Assembly: GCF_023715415.1 (NCBI RefSeq)
Contig: NZ_JAMBOB010000010.1
Coordinates: 86,492-150,491 of the forward strand
DNA: 64,000 nt
From: Neobacillus niacini
Lineage (GTDB): Bacteria > Bacillota > Bacilli > Bacillales > Cytobacillaceae
Direction of reading: 5' to 3'
A model generated the notes under the pieces. It was not told where the DNA came from, made no database searches, and worked only from the letters and a program-made list of their open reading frames with translations. The first letter of the stretch is position 1, and every line of letters begins with the position of its first letter. Shown here piece by piece: positions 1 through 7,598 of the stretch. A program made the translations under genes and the position numbers.

Positions 1-42
1 CTATGGTAGACCCCAAATTTCTAATCTTAGTAAAAAAGGAAC

Positions 43-795
43 TCACCAGCCCCGGCCAGCACCCCCGCCGCCTGAGGAACCTCCCCCGCCACCTCTGGAA
101 CCGCCGCCGCCTCCACCTCTGCCAAGAGAGATGATGGATAGAAGTAAATAGGTTAGTGTCCCGCCAAAAAATTTAAAGTCTAGAAACACAACGACAATGA
201 CTATGAGAATCACAAGCCATGAAGGTATTCCAAACCCGCCATCGCTGGTCTGTTCAACTTGTCTGTCAGGGGAAGACAATCCACCTTCTTCTTGCCCATT
301 TTCGGCTAAAACTTCATCCGCTAGTACCTTATAAGTTTCTAGTATTGCTTTGTTTGGCTGTTCATTTTGAAGGTAGGGGATGGCATGCTCATCAAGGATT
401 CTTCCCGCTTTACCATCTGGAATTCTCCCCTCCAGCCCATAACCTACTTCGATTCGGATTAATCGATTGATAACAGAAATAACAAGCAAGACACCATTGT
501 TTTCTGTTTCATTTCCAATTCCATATTGTCTGAAGGCTTCATTTGCATATTCCTCCATACTGTTTTCTCCAATGGAATCTACCGTTAACACAGAAATTTG
601 TGCAGTTGTTTGATCTTCTACTGTTCTTCCTAAGCTTCTAATTTCCTCTACTTCAGCTTGCGTTAGTACCTTAGCAAAATCTTGTACATAAATATCGCCA
701 ATCGGAGCTGGCATTTTGATATTCTCAGCAAGTGCTTCACCTTGAAATAGAAAAAAAACGAAAAAAAGAAGGCTGAAGACCGCTTTCGGTTTCAT
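43..795 (-). CDS. TPM-domain membrane protein (YgcG-like)
   Basis: The 250-residue protein begins with a signal peptide (about 1-23, ending EALA). A TPM domain follows at about 30-155, then a hydrophobic segment at 193-206 with a second at about 212-224, and a tail of almost pure Gly/Ser from 226 to the end. This order (export signal, TPM, membrane anchor, Gly-rich tail) is the known YgcG-like architecture. The TPM domain should lie outside the membrane. Its start overlaps the stop of the upstream lemA-like gene (ATGA), so the two are translationally coupled; TPM and LemA genes are commonly paired. The biochemical role of the family is not settled, and TPM domains have been linked to phosphatase activity or membrane-protein quality control. 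The family call is firm; the function is open. Confidence 0.85.
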   Translation of the reverse strand: MKPKAVFSLLFFVFFLFQGEALAENIKMPAPIGDIYVQDFAKVLTQAEVEEIRSLGRTVEDQTTAQISVLTVDSIGENSMEEYANEAFRQYGIGNETENNGVLLVISVINRLIRIEVGYGLEGRIPDGKAGRILDEHAIPYLQNEQPNKAILETYKVLADEVLAENGQEEGGLSSPDRQVEQTSDGGFGIPSWLVILIVIVVVFLDFKFFGGTLTYLLLSIISLGRGGGGGGSRGGGGGSSGGGGAGRGW

Positions 796-1370
796 TCTCC
801 ATTGCCTCCAAAGTCTACTTCAGGGGCTTCTGCTGCTTTAGGATCAGCAGTGAAATATTCTTTTTCATCAAAACCTGTCATCCCTGCTATCAGTGCCCCA
901 GGGAATTGTTTTACTTTTTTGTTGTATACAGCAACCTGGTCATTGTAATCCTTCCGTGCTACAGAAATTCTATTTTCTGTTCCAGAGAGCTCGTCCATTA
1001 ATTGTGTAAACTGTTTATCAGCTTTTAGGTCCGGATAGTTTTCAACTACTACGAGCAATCGACTAAGTGCACCTGTTAATTCTGCATTTGCCGTAGCCTC
1101 TTCTTCCACTGTATTCGCCCCTGCCAGCCTTGCTCTTGCATCAGAAATCTCTGCGATTACCTCTTTTTCATGTGAAGCATATCCTTTAACGGTATTCACT
1201 AGGTTTGGTATCAAATCAAGCCTTCTTTGCAGTTGGTTTTCAATCTGTGCATATGATTGGTCTACATTCTCTTCAAGGGTAACAAAGTTGTTATAACTCG
1301 ACATTAACGATATACCAAATATAACAATCACAGCAAGAATAATTCCTAGGACCAAAAATCCTTTTTTCAT
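792..1370 (-). CDS. LemA family protein
   Basis: About 192 residues. One N-terminal membrane helix (about 4-22) is followed by a helical domain with the LemA hallmarks VTLEENVDQSYAQIENQLQR and RLDLIPNLVNTVKGYA, and later GALSRLLVVVENYPDLKA. A longer reading could begin at a GTG at 1379, but the AAAGGAG ribosome-binding site lies about 10 bases before the ATG at 1370 and only one base before the GTG, so I chose the ATG. It overlaps the TPM gene by four bases and probably forms a two-gene operon with it. LemA proteins are inner-membrane anchored and of unclear function. Identification is from sequence motifs. Confidence 0.88.
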   Translation of the reverse strand: MKKGFLVLGIILAVIVIFGISLMSSYNNFVTLEENVDQSYAQIENQLQRRLDLIPNLVNTVKGYASHEKEVIAEISDARARLAGANTVEEEATANAELTGALSRLLVVVENYPDLKADKQFTQLMDELSGTENRISVARKDYNDQVAVYNKKVKQFPGALIAGMTGFDEKEYFTADPKAAEAPEVDFGGNGE

Positions 1371-1422
1371 TTTGAACACACTCCTTTCCTATAGTATGTA
1401 TCATTACCTATTCGAAATATGA

Positions 1423-1452
1423 AAAGCTGCGTGGATTTTACCACACAGCTTT
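1423..1452 (-). terminator. Terminator after the 77-residue gene
   Basis: Inverted repeat with an AAAGCTG/CAGCTTT outer stem and a GTGG/CCAC inner stem, read on the minus strand and followed by a short T tract. It separates the small upstream gene from the lemA/TPM pair. Confidence 0.6.
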
Positions 1453-1456
1453 GGAG

Positions 1457-1690
1457 TTACTTCTTCTCTTTATTTTCATTTAATTCATCGATAAGCTGCT
1501 TTGTCCTTTTGGCATTACCTTCTGCAAAGTTTTCGAGGCGTTCCTTTAATTCATCATCATCGTGAATCCGCTCTGCTGTAATGAGATACGACCTCATGAG
1601 ATCTTCTTCTACCTCAATTGAATGTTCAAGAATTTCTTCTAGATTATTTTTTTCATCTTCATTTTTCCCTTTAAAAATATTTGCAGTCAA
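1457..1690 (-). CDS. Small helical acidic protein, unknown function
   Basis: 77 residues, strongly charged and predicted almost entirely helical (LEEILEHSIEVEEDLMRSYL, then DDELKERLENFAEGNAKRT). I do not recognise a named family. The pattern of alternating acidic and hydrophobic residues suggests a small helical bundle or a partner-binding helix pair. Translation most likely begins at a TTG, because GAGGAGG sits nine bases before it. An ATG at the same place reads ATG CTT TGA in another frame and gives nothing. It is monocistronic, with a hairpin terminator just after it. Confidence 0.6.
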   Translation of the reverse strand: MTANIFKGKNEDEKNNLEEILEHSIEVEEDLMRSYLITAERIHDDDELKERLENFAEGNAKRTKQLIDELNENKEKK

Positions 1691-1719
1691 AGCATACTAC
1701 CTCCTCTAAGTTGAGAAAA

Positions 1720-2247
1720 CTAATACTCTTCCACGGTCGCAATATAAGGTAAATTTCTATAATTCTGTGCGTAGTCGATTCCATAACCGACGATGAATTC
1801 ATCTGGGATTACAAAGCCAACGTAATCCACTGGTAATTCCACTCTTCTTCTTTCAGGCTTGTCTAAGAGTGTGCAAATCTTAATTTGTTTCGGTTTATGC
1901 ATATTCAAATGGTCTCTCAAAAAATGCAACGTTAAACCGCTGTCTATGATATCTTCAACCACCACAACATTTTTATTCGTGATATCCTCATCAAGATCCT
2001 TTAATAGTTTTACTTTCCCAGTTGTTTCTGTTTGGTCGCTATAACTTGAAACCGAAATGAAATCGACGTTTATATTCCCCTTCATTTCACGTATCAAATC
2101 TGCTGCGAATACAAAGGAACCTTTAAGTACAGCGATTAACATGATTGGCTCATTCTTAAAATCTCTTTCAATTTCCTCTGCTAATTCTTTCACTCTTTGT
2201 TTTATTTCTGTCTCTGAAATCATTGTATCTTTCACTCTATAGGGCAC
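1720..2247 (-). CDS. hpt: Hypoxanthine phosphoribosyltransferase
   Basis: 175 residues, the usual length for bacterial HPRT. It contains LKGS (about 41-44, pyrophosphate-binding loop), the flexible-loop SSYSDQTETTG, and the PRPP-binding motif VVVVEDIIDSGLT (about 94-106). The late PDEFIVGYGIDYAQNYRNLP segment is typical of hypoxanthine/guanine enzymes. It converts hypoxanthine or guanine plus PRPP to IMP or GMP in cytosolic purine salvage. The start is a GTG with AAGAAGG eight bases upstream. It does not sit beside tilS/ftsH as the housekeeping Bacillus hpt does, so it may be a second copy. Confidence 0.88.
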   Translation of the reverse strand: MPYRVKDTMISETEIKQRVKELAEEIERDFKNEPIMLIAVLKGSFVFAADLIREMKGNINVDFISVSSYSDQTETTGKVKLLKDLDEDITNKNVVVVEDIIDSGLTLHFLRDHLNMHKPKQIKICTLLDKPERRRVELPVDYVGFVIPDEFIVGYGIDYAQNYRNLPYIATVEEY

Positions 2248-2353
2248 GAATCATACCTTCTTTCTTAAAAATCCTAAGTGAGACTACACTATTATTTCAA
2301 AAAATAATTCTGAATACAAATTTTCAAAAAAAGACTAGTTGATTTCGTTTTAA

Positions 2354-2731
2354 CTACACACTTCTTTTTTCCGTAACTGCCTCACTTACCATCTTGTACA
2401 TACACTCAACTCCCTCTTCAGAAGCTTCAAAGCTATATGCATTCTCGCTCTTAATTCCAAGACTGTCTGCCTCCTTCTCGGCATCAATGTTTGCTCCTAA
2501 GAAAATGAATTCCCAGTTATATTTCTCCTGCTGATGCTTAATTAACTCTTTCACTTTTTTGTAGGTAAATTCCCTGCTGGCATTTTCAAAACCATCTGTG
2601 GTGATTACAAAAATAACCTTTCCAGGCCGATAGTCCTCCTTTGTTTTTGATAATCGATAACCAACATCTAGAATGGTTTTTCCTACCGCATCAAGCAGAG
2701 CCGTACACCCTCTTACAGGCGTTGGACTATT
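2354..2731 (-). pseudogene. 5'-truncated vWA-domain protein remnant
   Basis: An intact frame of about 125 codons encodes the C-terminal part of a von Willebrand A-type domain: TALLDAVGKTILDVGYR, then VIFVITTDGFENASREF, then WEFIFLGANIDAEKEADSLG. The N-terminal part, including the DxSxS metal-binding motif, is missing. Directly upstream of the SPTPVRG segment an in-frame stop appears (2732-2734), followed by an inverted repeat and unrelated sequence. An internal ATG could still give a 66-residue product (2354-2554). That product would lack the MIDAS site, so I treat the locus as a decayed gene. Confidence 0.75.
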
Positions 2732-2734
2732 TTA

Positions 2735-2768
2735 GTTTAAATCCATTGCTATAAAAAAGGATTTAAAC
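2735..2768. repeat. Inverted repeat at the break of the vWA remnant
   Basis: GTTTAAATCC and GGATTTAAAC face each other across a 14-base loop exactly where homology to the vWA gene ends. It may be a terminator-like hairpin or the scar of the deletion that removed the 5' half. Confidence 0.5.
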
Positions 2769-2833
2769 AGTCTAATACCGAATTAATCGGATATAATGAA
2801 ATTTGTACATAGCCTTTAAGAGGAGTGAAGAAA

Positions 2834-3262
2834 ATGCCAATAAATGCTTATCTTGTTTTCAATGGTAACACCCGTGAAGCAGTTGAATTTTATGCGAGAG
2901 TATTTAAAACAGAAGCACCGCAAATTATGACTTTTGGTGAACAACCGCAACATCCTGATTACCCTATGCCAGAGGAAGCAAAAAATTTAATCATGCATAC
3001 TCGACTAAACATCGATGGAAGTACTGTTATGTTCTCTGACAATTTCCCTGGATCACCATTTATTGAAGGCAACAACATAACAATGGCATTAGTAAGTAAA
3101 AATTTGGATGATATCCAATCTTGGTATGATCAATTAAAAGAAGGCGGCACTGTTACGATGGAGCTCCAAGAAACCTTTTGGGCTAAACTCTATGGCCAGA
3201 TAACGGATAAATTCGGAATCCACTGGCAGATAAGCCATGACACCGGAGAATATGGCAGTTAA
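2834..3262 (+). CDS. VOC-family protein (PhnB/glyoxalase-like)
   Basis: About 142 residues, starting MPINAYLVFNGNTREAVEFY. The pattern of a small beta-alpha-beta-beta-beta unit (FNGNTREAVEFYARVF, GSTVMFSDNF, IHWQISHD near the end) is that of PhnB-type VOC proteins, often mislabelled as 3-demethylubiquinone methyltransferase. A GTG at 2825 is possible, but AGGAG at 2821-2825 is correctly spaced for the ATG at 2834. Substrate is unknown. It stands alone, followed by a bidirectional terminator shared with the ABC transporter operon. Confidence 0.8.
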   Translation: MPINAYLVFNGNTREAVEFYARVFKTEAPQIMTFGEQPQHPDYPMPEEAKNLIMHTRLNIDGSTVMFSDNFPGSPFIEGNNITMALVSKNLDDIQSWYDQLKEGGTVTMELQETFWAKLYGQITDKFGIHWQISHDTGEYGS

Positions 3263-3273
3263 TTAATCCATAC

Positions 3274-3311
3274 AAAAAGGGCACAGTCTTTTCATGACTG
3301 TACCCTTTTTC
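3274..3311. terminator. Bidirectional terminator
   Basis: Stem AAAAAGGGCACAGTC / GACTGTACCCTTTTT (two small mismatches) between the convergent ends of the VOC gene and the amino-acid ABC ATPase gene. A and T tracts on either side allow it to work on both strands. Confidence 0.8.
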
Positions 3312-4058
3312 TTATTTCAAGCTTCTACTTAAGAAGGCCTTTGTCCTGTCATTTTGGGGATTTGTAAATAAATCAGATGGGTGTCCCGTTTCAATAATTT
3401 CACCGTTATCCATGAAAACAACTCTGTTTGCCACTTCCCTGGCAAAGCCCATTTCATGTGTCACAACAATCATTGTCATCTGCTCTTGTGCTAGTGCCTT
3501 CATAACCTCTAGAACCTCTCCTGTCAATTCAGGATCCAATGCTGAAGTTGGTTCGTCAAACAAAAGGATGTCAGGATTCATCATCAGTGCTCTCGCAATC
3601 GCCACCCTTTGTTTTTGACCGCCCGAAAGGCTGGCTGGATAGGCATCCGCTCTTTCTGTCAGACCAATTTTTCCTAACAGCTCTGTACTTCTTTGCTGAA
3701 TGGATGAAACGGGCTCGTTCTTTACCAATTTAGGAGGCAATTCTAGATTCTCCTTAACCGTCAGGTGCGGGAATAAATTAAAATGCTGGAAGACCATTCC
3801 CATTTTCGAGGTAATCTTCTTGATTTCCTGTGGCTTTGCATAGACTCCATCCTTAACAAAGGTTTCACCAGAAATCGTAATGCTTCCCGAATTTATTTCC
3901 TCCAAGTGAACTAAGCTCCGAAGCAGCGTACTTTTCCCTGATCCAGATGGACCGATAATCGCTACCACATCATTTTTGTTTACGTCAAAGGTGATTTGCT
4001 TTAGTACATCCACCTTGCCAAATGACTTTTTCAGGCTGGATACTTCAATGATTGCCAC
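3312..4058 (-). CDS. Polar amino-acid ABC transporter ATP-binding protein (GlnQ-like)
   Basis: About 248 residues with Walker [10 protein letters not shown], signature [15 protein letters not shown], Walker [15 protein letters not shown] and the switch His in [12 protein letters not shown]. The length and sequence fit the GlnQ/HisP class that powers uptake of polar amino acids. The frame can be opened at a TTG at 4067, but AGAAGG is about ten bases before the GTG at 4058, so I place the start there. It is the last gene of a three-gene import operon (binding protein, permease, ATPase). Confidence 0.88.
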   Translation of the reverse strand: MAIIEVSSLKKSFGKVDVLKQITFDVNKNDVVAIIGPSGSGKSTLLRSLVHLEEINSGSITISGETFVKDGVYAKPQEIKKITSKMGMVFQHFNLFPHLTVKENLELPPKLVKNEPVSSIQQRSTELLGKIGLTERADAYPASLSGGQKQRVAIARALMMNPDILLFDEPTSALDPELTGEVLEVMKALAQEQMTMIVVTHEMGFAREVANRVVFMDNGEIIETGHPSDLFTNPQNDRTKAFLSRSLK

Positions 4059-4073
4059 ATTAACCAATCCTTC

Positions 4074-4733
4074 TTATTCAAATTTATATCTGCGTTCAAT
4101 CCCTTTAAATACAAATGTTAAAAACAGCGTCATTATGAGATATATCAAACCAGCAACGAAAAATGGGACAATCGTAAAGTCACGGTTTACTGCTGTCTGA
4201 GCATAGTGAAGCAGCTCCGGTACGGCAACTGCATAGAGCAGTGCGGTATCCTTAACGAGTGTCACGGATTCATTCGCAATCGCCGGAAGGGTAACCCGAA
4301 ACATTTGCGGTAAAATAATTCTTGTGGTTGTCTGCCATTTACTTAAACCAAGAACCTTTGATGCCTCATATTGTCCTTTATCAATCGCCAATAGACCACC
4401 GCGGAATATTTCTGCAAAGTACGCTGCGTAATTTAATACGAATCCTAAACAAGCAGCAACGAATCGATCTAATACTAAATATTCTCCGACCACTGGAAGC
4501 ATCGGCAGGCCAAAGCAGATTAATAATAATTGTAGTAATAGCGGTGTCCCTCTCATAACGTAAATATAGCCCTGGGCAAGTAATGATACTGGCTTTAAGC
4601 TGCTTTTTACAGCAAGAGTAAGCAGGAAACCAAGTGGCACGGAGACGATAATTGCAATGAAAAACAAAAGAATCGTCATCTGCGCCCCTTCAAGCATAGG
4701 AACAAGAATCGATGCGAAATATTCAAGTGACAT
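4074..4733 (-). CDS. Amino-acid ABC transporter permease
   Basis: 219 residues with about five membrane helices. The His/Glu/Gln-type permease fold is evident (GAQMTILLFFIAIIVSVPLG, RGTPLLLQLLL). The EAA-like coupling loop reads EASKVLGLSKWQTTTRIILPQMFRVTLP. It would form the membrane channel with the ATPase downstream and receive substrate from the lipoprotein upstream. A partial terminator separates it from the binding-protein gene. Confidence 0.88.
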   Translation of the reverse strand: MSLEYFASILVPMLEGAQMTILLFFIAIIVSVPLGFLLTLAVKSSLKPVSLLAQGYIYVMRGTPLLLQLLLICFGLPMLPVVGEYLVLDRFVAACLGFVLNYAAYFAEIFRGGLLAIDKGQYEASKVLGLSKWQTTTRIILPQMFRVTLPAIANESVTLVKDTALLYAVAVPELLHYAQTAVNRDFTIVPFFVAGLIYLIMTLFLTFVFKGIERRYKFE

Positions 4734-4750
4734 ACTAATTCCTCCAAAAA

Positions 4751-4784
4751 CAAAACAGGGTTCCCACTAGGAAATCCTGTTTTG
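4751..4784 (-). terminator. Intercistronic hairpin between binding protein and permease
   Basis: A stem of CAAAACAGG / CCTGTTTTG with an inner TTCC/GGAA, followed on the minus strand by TTTTTGG. It lies in the 65-base gap after the binding-protein gene. Such partial terminators typically let the lipoprotein be made in excess over permease and ATPase; that role is inferred. Confidence 0.65.
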
Positions 4785-4797
4785 CCTTATTTTCATA

Positions 4798-5574
4798 TTA
4801 CTTTAGAACTTTATCTTCTCCAAACCAACTTTTTGAGATTTCTGCAGCAGTTCCGTCCTCATTCATCTCATCAAGTGCCTTTTGGAGCTTTTCTAATAAT
4901 TCCTCGTTGCCTTTTTTTACACCAATACCATATTCTTCAGGTGCAAGCGACTCTTCAAGTACCGTAAATGTGTCTTCCTCTTTAGACATGTAGTAATTGA
5001 TGACAACTTCATCAATGACCACAGCATCCAAACGACCACTCTTTAAGTCGGTTAATGCCTGTACATTGTCAGCAAACTCTGTTACGGTCTTAACTTTTTC
5101 CTTAATAGATGAAGCATTTAAAGCGTCAGAAGCTGAAGAAAGTGACTGCAGCCCAACTACCTTTCCTTCTAAGTCAGCTAATTTAGTAACCTTTGAATCA
5201 GAGAGAGTTACAATCACCTGTGCATTCTTTAAATATGGTTTTGTGAAAAGAACCTTTTCTTTCCGTTCATCGGTAATAGTGTATCCGTTCCAAATAAGGT
5301 CAATTCGTCCGCTGCTAAGCTCAGCTTCTTTCGTTTTCCAGTCAATTGGCTGGAATGTAACTTCCGTTCCCATCTTTTCTGCTGCTGCTTTAGCGTAATC
5401 AATATCAAAACCTACAATATTATTATCCTCATCACGGAATCCCATTGGTGCAAATTTATCATCAATTCCGATGACAAGCTTATCATCCTTTTTACTAGCT
5501 GAGTTGGAACATCCAGAAAAAATTAAAAGTACTGCAGTTACGATAAGAATCATGGTTGCTATTCGTCTCTTCAT
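4798..5574 (-). CDS. Amino-acid ABC transporter substrate-binding lipoprotein
   Basis: 258 residues. A type II signal peptide ends in a lipobox (IFSGC), with the lipidated Cys near residue 21. A SBP_bac_3 domain follows, with the family patterns GIDDKFAPMGFRDEDNNIVGFD, FQPIDWKTKEAELSSGRIDLIWNGYTIT (split here for length: FQPIDWKTKEAEL / SGRIDLIWNGYT) and AVVIDEVVINYYM. It would sit on the outer face of the membrane and deliver a polar amino acid (cystine, glutamine or arginine class) to the permease. The exact ligand cannot be told from sequence. Confidence 0.87.
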   Translation of the reverse strand: MKRRIATMILIVTAVLLIFSGCSNSASKKDDKLVIGIDDKFAPMGFRDEDNNIVGFDIDYAKAAAEKMGTEVTFQPIDWKTKEAELSSGRIDLIWNGYTITDERKEKVLFTKPYLKNAQVIVTLSDSKVTKLADLEGKVVGLQSLSSASDALNASSIKEKVKTVTEFADNVQALTDLKSGRLDAVVIDEVVINYYMSKEEDTFTVLEESLAPEEYGIGVKKGNEELLEKLQKALDEMNEDGTAAEISKSWFGEDKVLK

Positions 5575-5684
5575 TTGTATGTACCCCTTTTATTTAAGAT
5601 AATTTTGCTTTAGTACGTTACCATATTATCATACTACCACATTATAACACTATAATATTATGGATTACAACTAAATAATAAAAA

Positions 5685-5709
5685 GGAGCCTATTTTAGAA
5701 ATAGACTCC
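5685..5709 (-). terminator. Terminator overlapping the GNAT stop codon
   Basis: GGAGTCTATT / AATAGGCTCC stem read on the minus strand and followed by TTTTTATTA. It overlaps the last codons of the acetyltransferase gene. Confidence 0.7.
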
Positions 5710-6240
5710 ACTCGTTGGTATTTTCCAAATCATATGATTTTGCCCTTGACCCCAATAATCCTTCAAACAATACTCAGGTTCTTTGAATTTCTTTTTCCAG
5801 ATGGTTTGGGCTGTTTTGAAGCCGCTGTCTAGACAGAATTCTTGGATCCCCCTGGCATTTAATGTCCTCAACATCTCAGCTAAGAGTTTATTTCCTACGC
5901 CCTGTCTTTGATATTCAGGAAGTACGTATACCGTCCCTATTTCAATCGTATTCACCAGTTCTCCGTTGGTACACTCTTCTATCAGTTCATTCGCATTCCC
6001 ACAGGCTATGGTTCCAATAATTTTATTTTGTAACAAAGCTATTAAAAAATACCTTTTCTCGCCGCTAGTCTCAAAATCCATCTTCAAATACTTTTTCTTA
6101 CTTTCAATATCAGCTTCAATCTCTTCCACTAAATCTGCTAATCCTTCTCTTGCAAATGTATCGGTAAGGACCGTCCTAAAAAATAGGTTCAATTCCTCTA
6201 GGTCTTCGATACTAGGTCTTCTAATCTCTACCTTTAGCAT
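5695..6240 (-). CDS. GNAT-family N-acetyltransferase
   Basis: 181 residues. The acetyl-CoA binding core is visible as TVYVLPEYQRQGVGNKLLAEMLRTL (motif A, Q-R-Q-G-V-G). A preceding beta strand reads KIIGTIACGN and a late segment reads EFCLDSGFKTAQTIWKKKF. It transfers an acetyl group from acetyl-CoA to an unknown amine. AGGAGG precedes the ATG. Only 14 bases separate it from the upstream MFS gene, so the two may be co-transcribed. Resistance or metabolite acetylation are both possible. Confidence 0.85.
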   Translation of the reverse strand: MLKVEIRRPSIEDLEELNLFFRTVLTDTFAREGLADLVEEIEADIESKKKYLKMDFETSGEKRYFLIALLQNKIIGTIACGNANELIEECTNGELVNTIEIGTVYVLPEYQRQGVGNKLLAEMLRTLNARGIQEFCLDSGFKTAQTIWKKKFKEPEYCLKDYWGQGQNHMIWKIPTSGVYF

Positions 6241-6254
6241 TTTAGCCTCCTAAT

Positions 6255-7499
6255 TCAAGTTGACATGTTTTTTTGAACTCTGATCTTATTTACCACAAAA
6301 AGTCCACTATAGAGAAGGAAAGTCCCGGCCATTACTATCATTCCAAGGAAAACGGACATCATCGTCGGCAGTAAAAATGCGCCCAATACGATGGCACCAC
6401 GAGCGATTAAATCTGCTCCGCTAAAGCCTAAATTAGAAAAAGCAGAATAGGAACCGCGTTTATCCTCCGGCATCATGTTTGCCTTTTCAGCATTGGCAAT
6501 CGGTGAATAAATAAGCTCGCCAATTGTCGCAATGGCATTAAATAAAATCAAGACATACCAGATATTAGCCGATGTGACGATGGTATAGCCCGCACTATAA
6601 AGTAACAGCCCCAGCAGCAGCATCTTTCGCGGCGAAAATTTATCTGTCATTTTCGTAACAAAAAAGGTTAGGGCGACAACCATCAGCATATTTTCGATAT
6701 TTAGAAAACTAAGCATCCTTACGCCAGCAACTTCAAAATCTCCTACAAATACGGATTTAAACTCTTCTGCCAAACGAACACCTATGTAACTATTTAAAGA
6801 AAATTCTGCTGCAAAAATAAACATCGACCCTGCCACTGCCATGACAAATGGTTTATCCTGGAAGGCAACTTTGTAGTTTTGGACGAGATCCATAAAAATG
6901 TTTTCATGTTTCTTTTCAAGCAGCTTTACACGTGTATCTTTTAGCCAGATGCCATAGGCAATCGGCAAGCTGGTAGATACAATGGTTAATGTAATAAACA
7001 GCTCTAATTGATGATTTACATATAAAAGTCCGCCTAATGCTGCCCCAATCGCCATGGCTAAATTAACCAGCCAATAATCGAGGGCATAAACACTCTTTCG
7101 ATTTTCGGGTGTTGTTGAGTCAATGATGATTGCGTGTACGGCAGGACGTCCGAGAGAGCTTGTAATCGTGAAAATTACATAACTGATTGCAAATAATACA
7201 ATCCATTTTTCTTCAGGCATTAAGCTTACCGTCATAAGTGCAAACATAAGTGCACTGGACGATGACGATAAGATGATTATTTTTTTTCGAGGGAAGCGGT
7301 CTGAAATATAGCCGCCGATAAAGTTAATAAAGAAGCTTATTATGACCGTGATTGCTAAGAAAACGCCTGCCCACACCGCACCCTTCTGCTGCGCAAAGAA
7401 GAGCGCCATGAACGGCATTACAGAGCTTGCAATTGCTCGATTAAAAAACGAGGTAATCAGTCGAACCTTAATATTTTGGGGATATTCTTTCCACGCCAT
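6255..7499 (-). CDS. MFS transporter
   Basis: About 414 residues with twelve membrane segments. The MFS loop 2-3 motif appears as GGYISDRFPRKKIIIL. The central cytoplasmic loop (KLLEKKHENIF) splits two six-helix halves. The start at 7499 is chosen because AAAGGTG lies nine bases upstream; an in-frame GTG at 7511 is less well placed. It is divergent from the SgrR-like regulator at 7599, which is probably its regulator. The GNAT gene follows closely. Substrate unknown; drug or sugar efflux is plausible. Confidence 0.83.
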   Translation of the reverse strand: MAWKEYPQNIKVRLITSFFNRAIASSVMPFMALFFAQQKGAVWAGVFLAITVIISFFINFIGGYISDRFPRKKIIILSSSSSALMFALMTVSLMPEEKWIVLFAISYVIFTITSSLGRPAVHAIIIDSTTPENRKSVYALDYWLVNLAMAIGAALGGLLYVNHQLELFITLTIVSTSLPIAYGIWLKDTRVKLLEKKHENIFMDLVQNYKVAFQDKPFVMAVAGSMFIFAAEFSLNSYIGVRLAEEFKSVFVGDFEVAGVRMLSFLNIENMLMVVALTFFVTKMTDKFSPRKMLLLGLLLYSAGYTIVTSANIWYVLILFNAIATIGELIYSPIANAEKANMMPEDKRGSYSAFSNLGFSGADLIARGAIVLGAFLLPTMMSVFLGMIVMAGTFLLYSGLFVVNKIRVQKNMST

Positions 7500-7598
7500 A
7501 TTTATCAACACCTTTCATACTCTTTATAGTAAACTAGACGTAACTATTTAAAAATGACCAATTTTCAAAAAAATGTCTACTTTTAAAGGAATGTGAAT

